The notes beneath the pieces are model-generated. The model had not been told where the DNA came from, did no database searches, and saw nothing but the letters and a program-made list of their open reading frames with translations. A stretch of DNA of 64,000 nt from Luteibacter sp. dw_328. Lineage in GTDB: Bacteria; Pseudomonadota; Gammaproteobacteria; Xanthomonadales; Rhodanobacteraceae. The number at the start of each line of letters is the position of its first letter. Position 1 is the first letter of the stretch. The position numbers and the translations under genes are program-made. The stretch is taken from the NCBI RefSeq assembly GCF_018449605.1, contig NZ_JAAVUW010000004.1, positions 372,001 to 436,000 of the forward strand. The letters run 5' to 3'. Of this stretch, positions 17,938-26,012 are shown piece after piece.

Positions 17938-18234
17938 CTAGGCATCGCTCCTGTCCTGCGTGTCTTGCGACGTTTCCCACGATATATGCGCATGAGCATG
18001 CGCCGTACATTGCAAGCCCATCCGCGTTATCGCACTAATGGCTTCCAGGCCAAGCGCCATACGACGGCAATCGACCGTGTCCGATTCGTGTACGAGTTCG
18101 GCCAGCAGTTCTGTGAGGCCACGCGCGTACTGCAACCACTCTGTGGCGTCGTTCAGTAGCTCGTGCGTGGTCGCCTCCGTGTCGATTCCTTTCTTGAATG
18201 CGGAACACTCGCGGCCCGTAATTGATTTGTTCAT
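17938..18234 (-). CDS. Small hypothetical protein
   Basis: A 98 aa minus-strand ORF with a very good ribosome binding site (AAGGAG at 18241-18246, about 6 nt before ATG 18234). The body (TTHELLNDATEWLQYARGLT, then LAELVHESDTVDCRRMALGL) looks like a small helical protein with normal amino-acid balance. Its layout recalls small DUF3077/DUF6124-type proteins of Pseudomonas, but I do not claim membership. The AT-richer base use matches the neighbouring KAP gene. The overlapping plus-strand frame at 17899-18159 is probably a shadow. Confidence 0.55.
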   Translation of the reverse strand: MNKSITGRECSAFKKGIDTEATTHELLNDATEWLQYARGLTELLAELVHESDTVDCRRMALGLEAISAITRMGLQCTAHAHAHISWETSQDTQDRSDA

Positions 18235-18540
18235 ATCTTCTCCTTGCGAAAAGCCTCACGTTCCACAAGTTGCGGCACGGTGCGCACAGCGCCACGTGCC
18301 GCGGATCATGCGGGCTCGCGGGTTCATCGGCTGTCCGTGTCCGGACGCCGGGTGACGTTAGTGACGAAGTGGTCGGCGACGGCGCGACTACGGTCCCGCG
18401 CGGCTCGGGGCCGGGCGGGGAAGTAGAAACGCGACGGGAGGCGGCGTCGCCGCGGTTCTTCAACCGGTGCTGCGACGGATGCAGACGCCCCGGTAACCGA
18501 TGGGGATGCCGCCTTGGGGATTCAGCGGGCGAGCGAGTAA
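18235..18540. other. Intergenic stretch left of the IS
   Basis: About 300 bp with high GC, short palindromes and no convincing gene. Minus-strand frames here start without a ribosome binding site and are rich in Arg/Pro/Ser, as expected of non-coding GC-rich DNA. Its 3' part carries the ribosome binding site of the small minus-strand ORF. Confidence 0.5.
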
Positions 18541-18648
18541 TGGAATGGACGCCTCCTGCCTCGGCCCGGCGCCAGATATCGGATGCATGGGATTTTGGTT
18601 ACAAAGGTGGTAGACCGCGATTACAACGATGCCGCCGGAGGGTGTGCC

Positions 18649-19677
18649 ATGAAATCCATCGCTCAAACCATGATCGGTGTGGATATCGCCAAGCAGGTAT
18701 TCTAGGTTCACGAAGTGAACGCTGAGACAGGCGAGGTGATTCGCAGGCAGATCAAGCGCGCGAAGTTCCTGGATTACTTCGCGAATCGGCAGAGTTGCCT
18801 GATCGGCATGGAGGCTTGCGGCGGTGCGCAGCATTGGGCGCGCAGGCTGATGGCGTTGGGGCATGCTGTCAAATTACTCCCCGCTCAGCAGGTGCGACCG
18901 TTTGCTGTAGGCAACAAGAACGACGTCGCCGACGCCCAGGCGATTTGGGTCGCCATGCTTCAGCCAGGCATCCGCGCAGTAGCCGTGAAATCCGAGGCTC
19001 AGCAGGCGGTGCTGGCACTGCATCGGATGCGTCAGCAACTGGTGAAGTTCCGCACTGCGCAGATGAATGGGCTACGCGGTCTGCTGGCCGAGTATGGTGA
19101 GGTGATGCCGAAAGGCCGTGCTGCGCTGACAAAAATGATTCCGCTTGTGCTCGGGCGACTCACGGATCGATTGCCGACCGTGTTAATCGAGACACTACGC
19201 GAACAGTACGCGCGCATTGGGCAGATGGAAGGTCAGATTGCCGATATCGAGCGCAGACTGCAGCTCTGGCACCGAGAGGATGAAGACTGTCAACGGATCG
19301 CGGCGATTCCTGGGGTGGGGTTGCTTACCGCCACCGCCGCGGTGGCCTCCATGGGTGATCCGCGAGCTTTTCGTTCTGGCCGGGAGTTCGCCGCCTGGCT
19401 AGGCCTGGTGCCTCGGCAGACCGGCACAGGAGGCAAAGTGAGACTCTTAGGTATCAGCAAGCGAGGCGACACCTATTTACGGACGTTGTTGATTCATGGA
19501 GCACGTTCGGTGCTGGTACATAGCCGAACCCCCTCACCATGGACCACTGCCATCCTTCAGCGACGCTCGTTTAACGTGGCGGCGGTAGCGCTCGCCAACA
19601 AAATGGCGCGCACGGTATGGGCACTCATCGCCCATCGACGCATCTATCAATGCGGATATGTGAGTCAACCCGCTTAG
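18649..19677 (+). pseudogene. IS110-family transposase, interrupted by amber codon
   Basis: The frame from ATG 18649 reads MKSIAQTMIGVDIAKQVF, then TAG at 18703-18705, then VHEVNAETGE and onward to a stop at 19675-19677 (342 codons overall). The family reads IGVDIAKxVFQVH here, so CAG to TAG is the simplest change. The remaining protein is intact: the acidic residues in MEACGGAQHWARRL and GNKNDVADAQAIW, and the C-terminal domain RIAAIPGVGLLTATAAVASM with FRSGREFAAWLGLVP. Reinitiation at GTG 18715 would give 320 aa lacking the first catalytic Asp in GVDIAK, so the product is probably inactive. Confidence 0.85.
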
Positions 19678-19940
19678 GCTGGTCAAGATAGCGTTTGTAT
19701 GCCGGATCTTCTTTCAAGCGTTGTGCAAGGTACGCCACGACATGATGGGCCAACAGGTCGGACCGTGATCCACCAAGCCTGAATACGGCACTGGACTTCG
19801 AGTCCTGGCGAGTAATGAGGCGTGGGTCAGCTGATTCCATCAGGGCCAGCAGGTATCGCATTCGAGCCTGCACGACAGGCCGAATACATAACCGCAACCG
19901 CGCTCTGTTGCTACATCACGTCGAAGGACCTTGCCAAACG
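19678..19940 (+). ncRNA. Candidate bridge-RNA region of the IS
   Basis: Non-coding 3' part of the IS1111-group element. In this group the structured RNA that pairs with target and donor DNA is encoded downstream of the transposase gene. This assignment is by position only; I did not derive its fold or its guide loops. A 90-codon minus-strand frame (19625-19897) overlaps it but has no good start signal. Confidence 0.35.
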
Positions 19941-19979
19941 GGAGGCGTCCATACATGACGTATGATCGTTGGCAATCAC
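19911..19979 (-). pseudogene. Possible gene start cut by the IS
   Basis: On the minus strand AGGAG (19986-19990) precedes GTG 19979 by 6 nt and opens MIANDHTSC before running into the IS right end, where the frame stops after 22 codons at TAG 19911. This looks like the 5' end of a small gene separated from its remainder by the insertion. The rest could not be joined in frame with confidence to the left flank. Confidence 0.3.
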
Positions 19980-20009
19980 GATTGACTCCTGGTTAGTTGA
20001 TTGTGGCCA

Positions 20010-20209
20010 GCGGTCCGGGGGTGTTACTAGCACCCTCGGGCCGCGCTTCTCACCGCATCGAGCGATGGTTGTCTGTGGCGCGTGCAACAGCGAATGCACA
20101 GACAACGAAGCGACCGTAGCAAAACAATGTTGAGTTGTCTGTAGGGCTCGAGACGATTGACGGGGAACAGCGCTCTGGGAAGAAATAAGGCCCTTGCGGG
20201 CCTTTTTTT
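20010..20209 (+). ncRNA. Structured non-coding stretch, candidate small RNA
   Basis: Three stacked structures end in a terminator: a 14-bp stem with two G-U pairs (20010-20023 with 20031-20044, 7-nt loop TTACTAG), a 9-bp stem TTGTCTGTG/CACAGACAA (20069-20077 with 20097-20105), and an intrinsic terminator (20187-20209) on the + strand. No plus-strand gene ends nearby that would need the terminator. An untranslated RNA is the simplest reading; a remnant of the accessory insertion is the alternative. Confidence 0.35.
20187..20209 (+). terminator. Rho-independent terminator
   Basis: Stem AAGGCCC, loop TTGC, stem GGGCCTT followed by a run of T. Oriented for + strand transcription, away from tamB, whose transcript comes from the other strand. 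Confidence 0.75.
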
Positions 20210-20243
20210 GCTTCAGATAAATCGGGGTGAGGTGAGCTGGTTT

Positions 20244-20267
20244 TCGCCGATGAATCGGCTCCTACAG
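20244..20267 (-). repeat. REP-like repeat
   Basis: Copy TCGCCGATGAATCGGCTCCT followed by ACAG, between the terminator and the tamB 3' tandem repeats; reads as the family consensus on the minus strand. Confidence 0.75.
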
Positions 20268-20277
20268 AGAGCGCGGT

Positions 20278-20356
20278 GGTTAGCGTTCAAAGTGGTAGGT
20301 CAGCGTTCAAGCGGTAGGTTAGCGTTCAAGGCGGTGGGTTAGCGTTCGAGGCGGTA
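20278..20356 (-). repeat. Tandem 20-bp repeat duplicating the tamB 3' end
   Basis: Four head-to-tail units of 19-20 bp: 20278-20297, 20298-20316, 20317-20336 and 20337-20356 (consensus GGTTAGCGTTCAAGGCGGTA). The last unit contains the end of tamB (codons for YRLER and the stop); the other three lie downstream of the stop on the tamB strand. Copies differ by 1-3 bases. Confidence 0.88.
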
Positions 20357-23300
20357 GTTGAGGCTGGCCCGACTGAAATCCGTCGCGTTCTGCGCTTCGA
20401 AGTTCCACTTCCTGCTGAAGAGATATCTCAGTGTGATCACCTGGCCGGGATCGAACAGGCCCACGCCGTAGCTGAGGTACAGGCGCGGCGAGAGGTACTT
20501 GCCGACGGTGAATGCGGAGGTGCCGCCGAGTGCGTCGTTACTCGATACGCCGATGTCGTCCACGCCGATCTTCGAGCCGACGCTCTTCGCCAGCAGATCG
20601 CCTGCTGCCGAGCCGAGCGCCTGTGCGGCCGCGCCGACCATGTTGCCTTCGCCACCACTCACCTGCGACAGCGGCTTGCCTGTGACGAGGTAGGAGAGGG
20701 CGTCGGACTGCTCCATGACCGGGTTGGAGAAGACGGTGAGGATGGGGCGCTGCGCGGTGCCGGAGACGAAGAGGCCGACGGTCTGGCCATCGGCGATCGT
20801 CGCATTGGGATTGAGTGCGCGTGCTGCGCGAATGTTGAGGCGCGGATTGTCGATTGGCGTCGAAGCGAACAGCAGCTGGCCCTGCTCGATTTTCAGATCC
20901 TGCCCATACGCCTTGTACGTTCCGTCGACACCGATTTGCCCCTGGCCCGTCGTCGCGCGCCCCGGACGCTCACGCACGTCGAGCTGACCGGTGATGCGAC
21001 CATCGATACCGAAGCCGACGAGATGGACCTTCTGCCCGAGGTCGACGCGGATGTCCGCCGAGATAGGGGACGCTTCCGCTGCAGCTTCCTGTTGCTTGTC
21101 GTCAACCACGACAACGTCGGGCGAGGCCTTGGTCGCACCGACGCCGGGCAGGCGTTCGACGTTGATATCGGCAAGGTCGATGTTGAGCTTGCCGGTGACG
21201 TTCATGCCCTTGGCGTCCTGCACGATCTGGATGTCGGGCGAGACGATGGCCTTGGCGGCGGGAATGTCGACGGCGGTGAATTTCGAGCCCTGGATGCCGA
21301 GACGCATCTGCGCGCCGGCGCCGAGCGCGGCTGTGCCCTTGATGCCGAGCGTGCCATCGCCGGAGCCGATCGTGCCGTCGACGGCGTAGTTCTTCGCATC
21401 CGTCGTAGTGACGCTGATGCGCCCGTCCTTGAGCTTCAGTCCTGCGCTCGGGACTTCGGCGGCGAACCCGGCGACAAGAGCCTGCCCGGTGATGGCCGGT
21501 GCGGCGACGGTGCCGCCGAGGTTGAAGTTGGCATCGAGGCCGCCCTTCACGTCGGCGACTTCGCTGGTGAACAACTCGATGATGCCAAGGTCGGTGAGAT
21601 GCAGCGCGACCGTGCCGCCGAGGGCCTGCTGCGCGCCATTGATCGAGACGTTGCCGTCGAGCGTGCCGCCTTTGTTGAGCGACGCACGCACGGTGACGCG
21701 TTGGCTGTCCGGCGATAGCTGCGCGTTGGCGACGAGGTTGTCGTAGACCAGCAGCGGGTTCTCGCCATGATCGGTGTAAGCGATGGAGCCGTGGACACTC
21801 GTAATATTTGCCTGTCCCGACAGGGCACCTGCTGCCGTGCGACGGATGCTGCCATCACCTTCGATGATGCCATCGGCACGCATCGGGCTGTTCGACTGCT
21901 CGGCCGCCGTCATGATCAGTGCAAGCGGAACCTTGCGCAGGCGATAGCTGCCGTCGAGGTTGCCGCCTTTGTCCTGCTTCGCGGCCACACACAGGAGGGG
22001 CTCGCCTGCGGTGAGGCAGAGATCGCTCATGCTCGCCGCGCCGTCCTTCCAGGCGAGCTGGCTGGTGTTCTGCAGGCGCCAGCGCGGCAGCCCCTGATAG
22101 TCGATGTTGAGCGTGGACAGCGTGCCGCTCCACGCGCCATCGCGCAGCGAGCCGGAAAGCTGGAGATCGGCGGCGAGCGGACGACCGGTGGCGTCGATGC
22201 TCAGCTGGTGCTTCTCCTGCGTACCGTTCGCGTTGACGGCAAGCCTGTCGAACACCAACCCACCCGACACCACATGCGTGCCGACGACATCGACCTTGCC
22301 ACCGGGTTGACTGATATCGGGAACATCGGCGTCGACGGTGAGCGTGTCGACCTTCTGGCCCGCGTAGACGAGCGCGCTACCGCGAACATTGGCCTTCACC
22401 GCCAGCTTCAGCACGTTCCCCTTCGCAGAGACGTCGCCCTGGATGCGACCGCCGGCATCCGGCAGCCAGTCTCCGAGCGATGTAATCGCCAGCTTCAGGT
22501 TCGCGTCGTTGGCGGTATCGCCTTTGGCGTCGAGGTGGACCGTGCTGCCGCCGGAGGCGAGGTCGAGGGTGCCATTGACCACTTCGTTCGGCTTCAGCGT
22601 GAGCTTGCCGAAGCCATGCAACTGCCGCTGGCGCAAGGTGCCGTCGAGCTTGCGCAGCTCGAGCGTGCCGAGCGGACCGTCCTTCGCCATCTGCCCTTCG
22701 GTCGACAGATCAAGGTTGAGGGCGCCCGGCCATTCGGCAAGCAGCTGACTGGGATCGAAGCGCTCGCCCTTGAGGTCGAGCTTCCATCCGAGTTGGGGCT
22801 GGAGGGTCAGCGTGCCGCTGGCGGCAAGGCTGCCGTTCGGCTGCTTCAATTGCACGGTATGAAGGTCGATGACGTCCGGCTTGCCGTCGACATCCAGCGT
22901 GAACTTGCCGACGTGGCCGGGCGGCCCGACGTCGACGTCGCCAGCGGCGTGGTACGCCTGCGCGCTGCCCCTGAAGGTGAGCTGGCCGAGGCTGGCGAGG
23001 TCCTGCCCCGCGACATTCGCGGGAACGAGCACGTCCTTCCAGCTGAGCGCGAGATCTGCCGAGACGGGCTGCGCGGCGATGTCGACCGTGCCGCGCGCGG
23101 AGAGCGAGCCCTTGACCTGCGGCGAGCTGACCGTGAGTTCGTCGAGGGTGAGTCGCTTGTATTCGTGATCGAACGCGGCCTTCACCGGCGTCAGGCGCAC
23201 GAGGTAATCGTTGAGGTCGACATCGCCGGTGAGGTCGGCGTGGTAACGGTCGCCGGAGCCTCGCAGCGCGACGCCAAGCGATTGCAGACTGCTATCGCCG

Positions 23301-24103
23301 ATCAGCGGCTTGGGGTCGAAACGCGGCGCATCGATCTTCGCCGTCCACGCGAAGTCACCGCTCTGCACGAGATTCGCATCCACCTGCGCAACGAAGGGCA
23401 GCGTGAGCTTGACGATGGTATGTGCTTTCGCACCATCGCTGTGTGCTTCGAGATCGCCCGCGTAGTCGATGTCACCGACCTTCCAGCGGAAGCTGGCCTT
23501 GCCGTCACCCTTGTAGCCCTTGCCGACGGCAAGCGTGCCGCCGAGATCGGCCTGACCATCGGGCGCACGCAGCGTGAGGGTTTGCAAGGCGATGCCTTTC
23601 GATGTCCACGAGCCGACGAGGTCGAGCGAGTTGGACTCGAAGAGCGGCTGGCCGGCCTGCGTCACCTTCACGTGACCGATCTTGACCTTGTCGAGCACGA
23701 TGTCGAGCGGCGGCTCGAGCGAGAAAGGCTCCGAAGCGGTCTCCGGCTCCGGTTGGCTTGGCGGCAATGCGACGTCGATACCGTCCGCCGTCAGGTTGTA
23801 CACCTGCGCACGCTTGCGCAGCAGCAAGCCGAACGAGAAGTCGAGATGCGCTTTCGCGACACGCACATCCATGCCCTTACCGTCCCGGTAGCGCACGCCA
23901 GCGAGATCGAGTGGGCCGGCAAGACGTCCTTCAGCGTGCTCGAGGGTGAGCGCGTTATCCGTGAACCCCTGCGCGCGCGCGAGCGCAAATCGGAGCCCGG
24001 ACGCACTACCGACCAGCCACCACACGCCAAGCACGACGACCAGAAGCAGCACGCCAACGGCTACCCCGACGCGGATCAACCATTTCATGCCGGTGTTCCT
24101 CAC
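20339..24103 (-). CDS. tamB: Translocation and assembly module protein TamB
   Basis: TamB is a very long inner-membrane-anchored periplasmic protein that bridges to TamA and supports outer-membrane protein insertion and phospholipid transport. The 1254 aa product has one N-terminal membrane anchor (about residues 8-30, LIRVGVAVGVLLLVVVLGVW), long beta-rich repeats with AsmA-like features, and the conserved C-terminal DUF490 region ending FEAQNATDFSRASLNYRLER. Its ATG overlaps the tamA stop by 4 bp; ATG 24088 is an alternative start. Length is typical. Confidence 0.93.
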   Translation of the reverse strand: MRNTGMKWLIRVGVAVGVLLLVVVLGVWWLVGSASGLRFALARAQGFTDNALTLEHAEGRLAGPLDLAGVRYRDGKGMDVRVAKAHLDFSFGLLLRKRAQVYNLTADGIDVALPPSQPEPETASEPFSLEPPLDIVLDKVKIGHVKVTQAGQPLFESNSLDLVGSWTSKGIALQTLTLRAPDGQADLGGTLAVGKGYKGDGKASFRWKVGDIDYAGDLEAHSDGAKAHTIVKLTLPFVAQVDANLVQSGDFAWTAKIDAPRFDPKPLIGDSSLQSLGVALRGSGDRYHADLTGDVDLNDYLVRLTPVKAAFDHEYKRLTLDELTVSSPQVKGSLSARGTVDIAAQPVSADLALSWKDVLVPANVAGQDLASLGQLTFRGSAQAYHAAGDVDVGPPGHVGKFTLDVDGKPDVIDLHTVQLKQPNGSLAASGTLTLQPQLGWKLDLKGERFDPSQLLAEWPGALNLDLSTEGQMAKDGPLGTLELRKLDGTLRQRQLHGFGKLTLKPNEVVNGTLDLASGGSTVHLDAKGDTANDANLKLAITSLGDWLPDAGGRIQGDVSAKGNVLKLAVKANVRGSALVYAGQKVDTLTVDADVPDISQPGGKVDVVGTHVVSGGLVFDRLAVNANGTQEKHQLSIDATGRPLAADLQLSGSLRDGAWSGTLSTLNIDYQGLPRWRLQNTSQLAWKDGAASMSDLCLTAGEPLLCVAAKQDKGGNLDGSYRLRKVPLALIMTAAEQSNSPMRADGIIEGDGSIRRTAAGALSGQANITSVHGSIAYTDHGENPLLVYDNLVANAQLSPDSQRVTVRASLNKGGTLDGNVSINGAQQALGGTVALHLTDLGIIELFTSEVADVKGGLDANFNLGGTVAAPAITGQALVAGFAAEVPSAGLKLKDGRISVTTTDAKNYAVDGTIGSGDGTLGIKGTAALGAGAQMRLGIQGSKFTAVDIPAAKAIVSPDIQIVQDAKGMNVTGKLNIDLADINVERLPGVGATKASPDVVVVDDKQQEAAAEASPISADIRVDLGQKVHLVGFGIDGRITGQLDVRERPGRATTGQGQIGVDGTYKAYGQDLKIEQGQLLFASTPIDNPRLNIRAARALNPNATIADGQTVGLFVSGTAQRPILTVFSNPVMEQSDALSYLVTGKPLSQVSGGEGNMVGAAAQALGSAAGDLLAKSVGSKIGVDDIGVSSNDALGGTSAFTVGKYLSPRLYLSYGVGLFDPGQVITLRYLFSRKWNFEAQNATDFSRASLNYRLER

Positions 24104-25866
24104 AGGTCGGGCCCGATGACGACATGCAGGTGGATACCATGCGACTCCTTGTTACCGACCGGTACGGCAAGGTCGGCGCGGATCATGCCGACCGGCGAGA
24201 GCCAGCGCACGCCCAGGCCGGTGCCCACCAGTGGCTTGTAGTCGGTGCCGGCAAAGGCATTACCCGCATCGACGAAGGCGGCCATGCCCCAGTTACGCGT
24301 GAAGTAGTGCTCGACCTCGGTGCTGCCCACGAGAAGGTTTTCACCGCCGATCACGCGACCGTAGGTGTTCTTCGGGCCGATGCTCTCGAAATCGTAGCCT
24401 CGCACGGAGCGGTCACCGCCCGCGAAGAAGCGCAGCTGCGGGGGCAGGGCGCTGAAGTCGTCCGTCCAGATCTTGCCGGCCGTGCCGCGAAGAATCAGGC
24501 GGTTGCGGCCCCAGAACGACTGGATCCACTTCGCGTCGCCCATCAGTTCCGAGAAGCGCGCGTCGGAAAGCAGGTCGCCGGCGGTACTGCGTGCGGTGAG
24601 CGTCAACGACCAGCCGCTGCGCACGAAGGTGGGGTTGTCGCCTTTCTTCCGGCTCAGCGTCACTTCGGGGTAGACCAGGGTGCTCTGGCCGTGATCCAGG
24701 CCTAGCGCGTTGTCGCCTTCGCCACCGCGCTTGCCCACGGTGAATGTACCGGACAGCGCATTGATGCCGATGGTGCGCGTCCAGCCGTGCCATAGCCGCG
24801 TTTCATTGGCGACGAGCTGGACCGTGCGGGACTTCGACGTCACCGTGTTGGCGTCGCGGTAGTTTGCGCCGAAGTTGAAACTGCGCTGGTTGGGACCCGG
24901 CATGGGGATCTGGTAAAGGGTGGAGACAGTCTTGAGGCGTTGCGCCATGACGATCTGATTTTTCCACTTATGCCCGCGGTCGTTCACCCATCGCTTCTCG
25001 ACACCGCCCTGCAGTCCGGCGCCGGTATCGGTGCCGAAGAACGGGCCACCCGTGTAGATCGTCCGCTTGGCGGGTGCCAGCTCCACGTTGATGTCGATCG
25101 TGCCGTCCTTCGCGTTGTCCGTATCGGGCATGACATTGACCACGGCGAAGTAGTCGGCGCCGTTGAGCGCCTGCTGCAGATCCAGCAGCTGGTTCTGCGA
25201 GAAGTAGTCGCCGCTTTTGAAGGGTACGTAGCGATCCAGGAAGCTTTCGCGGAACTGCGAATTCTCGAAGTGGATCTTGCCGTAGCGATAGCGCTTGCCG
25301 GTTTCCCAGGTCAGTTCCACGGTGGCGCTGTGCTCGGCGCGGTTCACTTCGACACGATGGGTGACCAGCTTCGCATCGAGAAAGCCTGTCGCGGTCAGCG
25401 CGCCGCTGACGGCATCGCGTGCCGCGTCGTACTGGCCGTCGTTGAGTGGTTTGTCCTTCAGTCCATTGACGCCGCGCAGGGCGCGGGCGATCTGGGGAAG
25501 CTTGGCGGGCTCCTTGTCGATACCGACGTTCACCGTCTTCACGGTCACTGGCATGCCGGGAACCACGTACAGAGTCACCTGCCAGTCGTTGCCGACCTGC
25601 TTGATGTCGCCCGTGGCCGTGGCTTCGTAGTAACCGTAGGGCCGCAGCGCGGACTGCACCTGGTCGGGGGCTTTGTCGTAAAGACGCCGGATTTGCGCTG
25701 CGGTCGCATCGCGCTTGGCGTATTGGCTCAGCTCGACACCCGCGACGACGGCGTTTTTCAGGCTCTCGTCGACACCGTCCACGGTGAGGACGACGCCGGC
25801 ATGGGCGAGGCAGGGCAGGAGGAACCACGGCAGAAGCAGCAGTCCATGGCGTCTGGTTCGGCGCAT
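24100..25866 (-). CDS. tamA: Outer-membrane translocation protein TamA
   Basis: TamA is a BamA-like outer-membrane protein with three POTRA domains and a 16-stranded barrel. From ATG 25866 it is 588 aa, starting with a signal peptide (RRHGLLLLPWFLLPCLAHA), then POTRA-like repeats to about residue 260, then the barrel with the Omp85 motif region FAGGDRSVRGYDFESIGP and a C-terminal strand. The frame continues upstream to 25944, but those residues are low in quality and precede the signal peptide, so ATG 25866 (or 25872) is preferred. Forms a two-gene operon with tamB. Confidence 0.92.
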   Translation of the reverse strand: MRRTRRHGLLLLPWFLLPCLAHAGVVLTVDGVDESLKNAVVAGVELSQYAKRDATAAQIRRLYDKAPDQVQSALRPYGYYEATATGDIKQVGNDWQVTLYVVPGMPVTVKTVNVGIDKEPAKLPQIARALRGVNGLKDKPLNDGQYDAARDAVSGALTATGFLDAKLVTHRVEVNRAEHSATVELTWETGKRYRYGKIHFENSQFRESFLDRYVPFKSGDYFSQNQLLDLQQALNGADYFAVVNVMPDTDNAKDGTIDINVELAPAKRTIYTGGPFFGTDTGAGLQGGVEKRWVNDRGHKWKNQIVMAQRLKTVSTLYQIPMPGPNQRSFNFGANYRDANTVTSKSRTVQLVANETRLWHGWTRTIGINALSGTFTVGKRGGEGDNALGLDHGQSTLVYPEVTLSRKKGDNPTFVRSGWSLTLTARSTAGDLLSDARFSELMGDAKWIQSFWGRNRLILRGTAGKIWTDDFSALPPQLRFFAGGDRSVRGYDFESIGPKNTYGRVIGGENLLVGSTEVEHYFTRNWGMAAFVDAGNAFAGTDYKPLVGTGLGVRWLSPVGMIRADLAVPVGNKESHGIHLHVVIGPDL

Positions 25867-26012
25867 GAGCATCCCGTTCCGGTCGTGAACCAACACCGTG
25901 GGTACGGCGGCGAGCGGGGCGCCTCCGGCGTCCCCTGACATCAAGTCTTGGCGTAAGTTACCGCGCGCGGCGTGCAGGGTCGATACACAAACGTGAACGA
26001 CCCCGCGCCGGT

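Larger units (their letters stand above)
18541..19956 (+). mobile_element. IS1111-group (IS110 family) insertion sequence
   Basis: An element of about 1.4 kb containing a DEDD transposase reading frame. Perfect 12-bp inverted repeats ATGGACGCCTCC (18545-18556) and GGAGGCGTCCAT (19941-19952) lie near the ends; such subterminal 12-bp repeats are the hallmark of the IS1111 group. Exact ends are not resolvable from one copy because this group makes no clear target duplication. The 263 bp between the transposase stop and the right repeat (19678-19940) is the place where IS1111-type elements carry the bridge-RNA region. Confidence 0.85.

Noticed and set aside
18035-18463. 142-codon minus-strand ORF overlapping the small gene
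   Set aside because: Arg/Ser/Pro-rich with a TTG start and no ribosome binding site; overlaps a better ORF in another frame.
19625-19897. 90-codon minus-strand ORF in the IS 3' region
   Set aside because: Composition is fairly protein-like, but it overlaps the transposase 3' end and the expected bridge-RNA region and has no good ribosome binding site.
21767-24241. 824-codon plus-strand ORF opposite tamB
   Set aside because: Antisense shadow of a GC-rich gene; no domains and tamB is clearly real.
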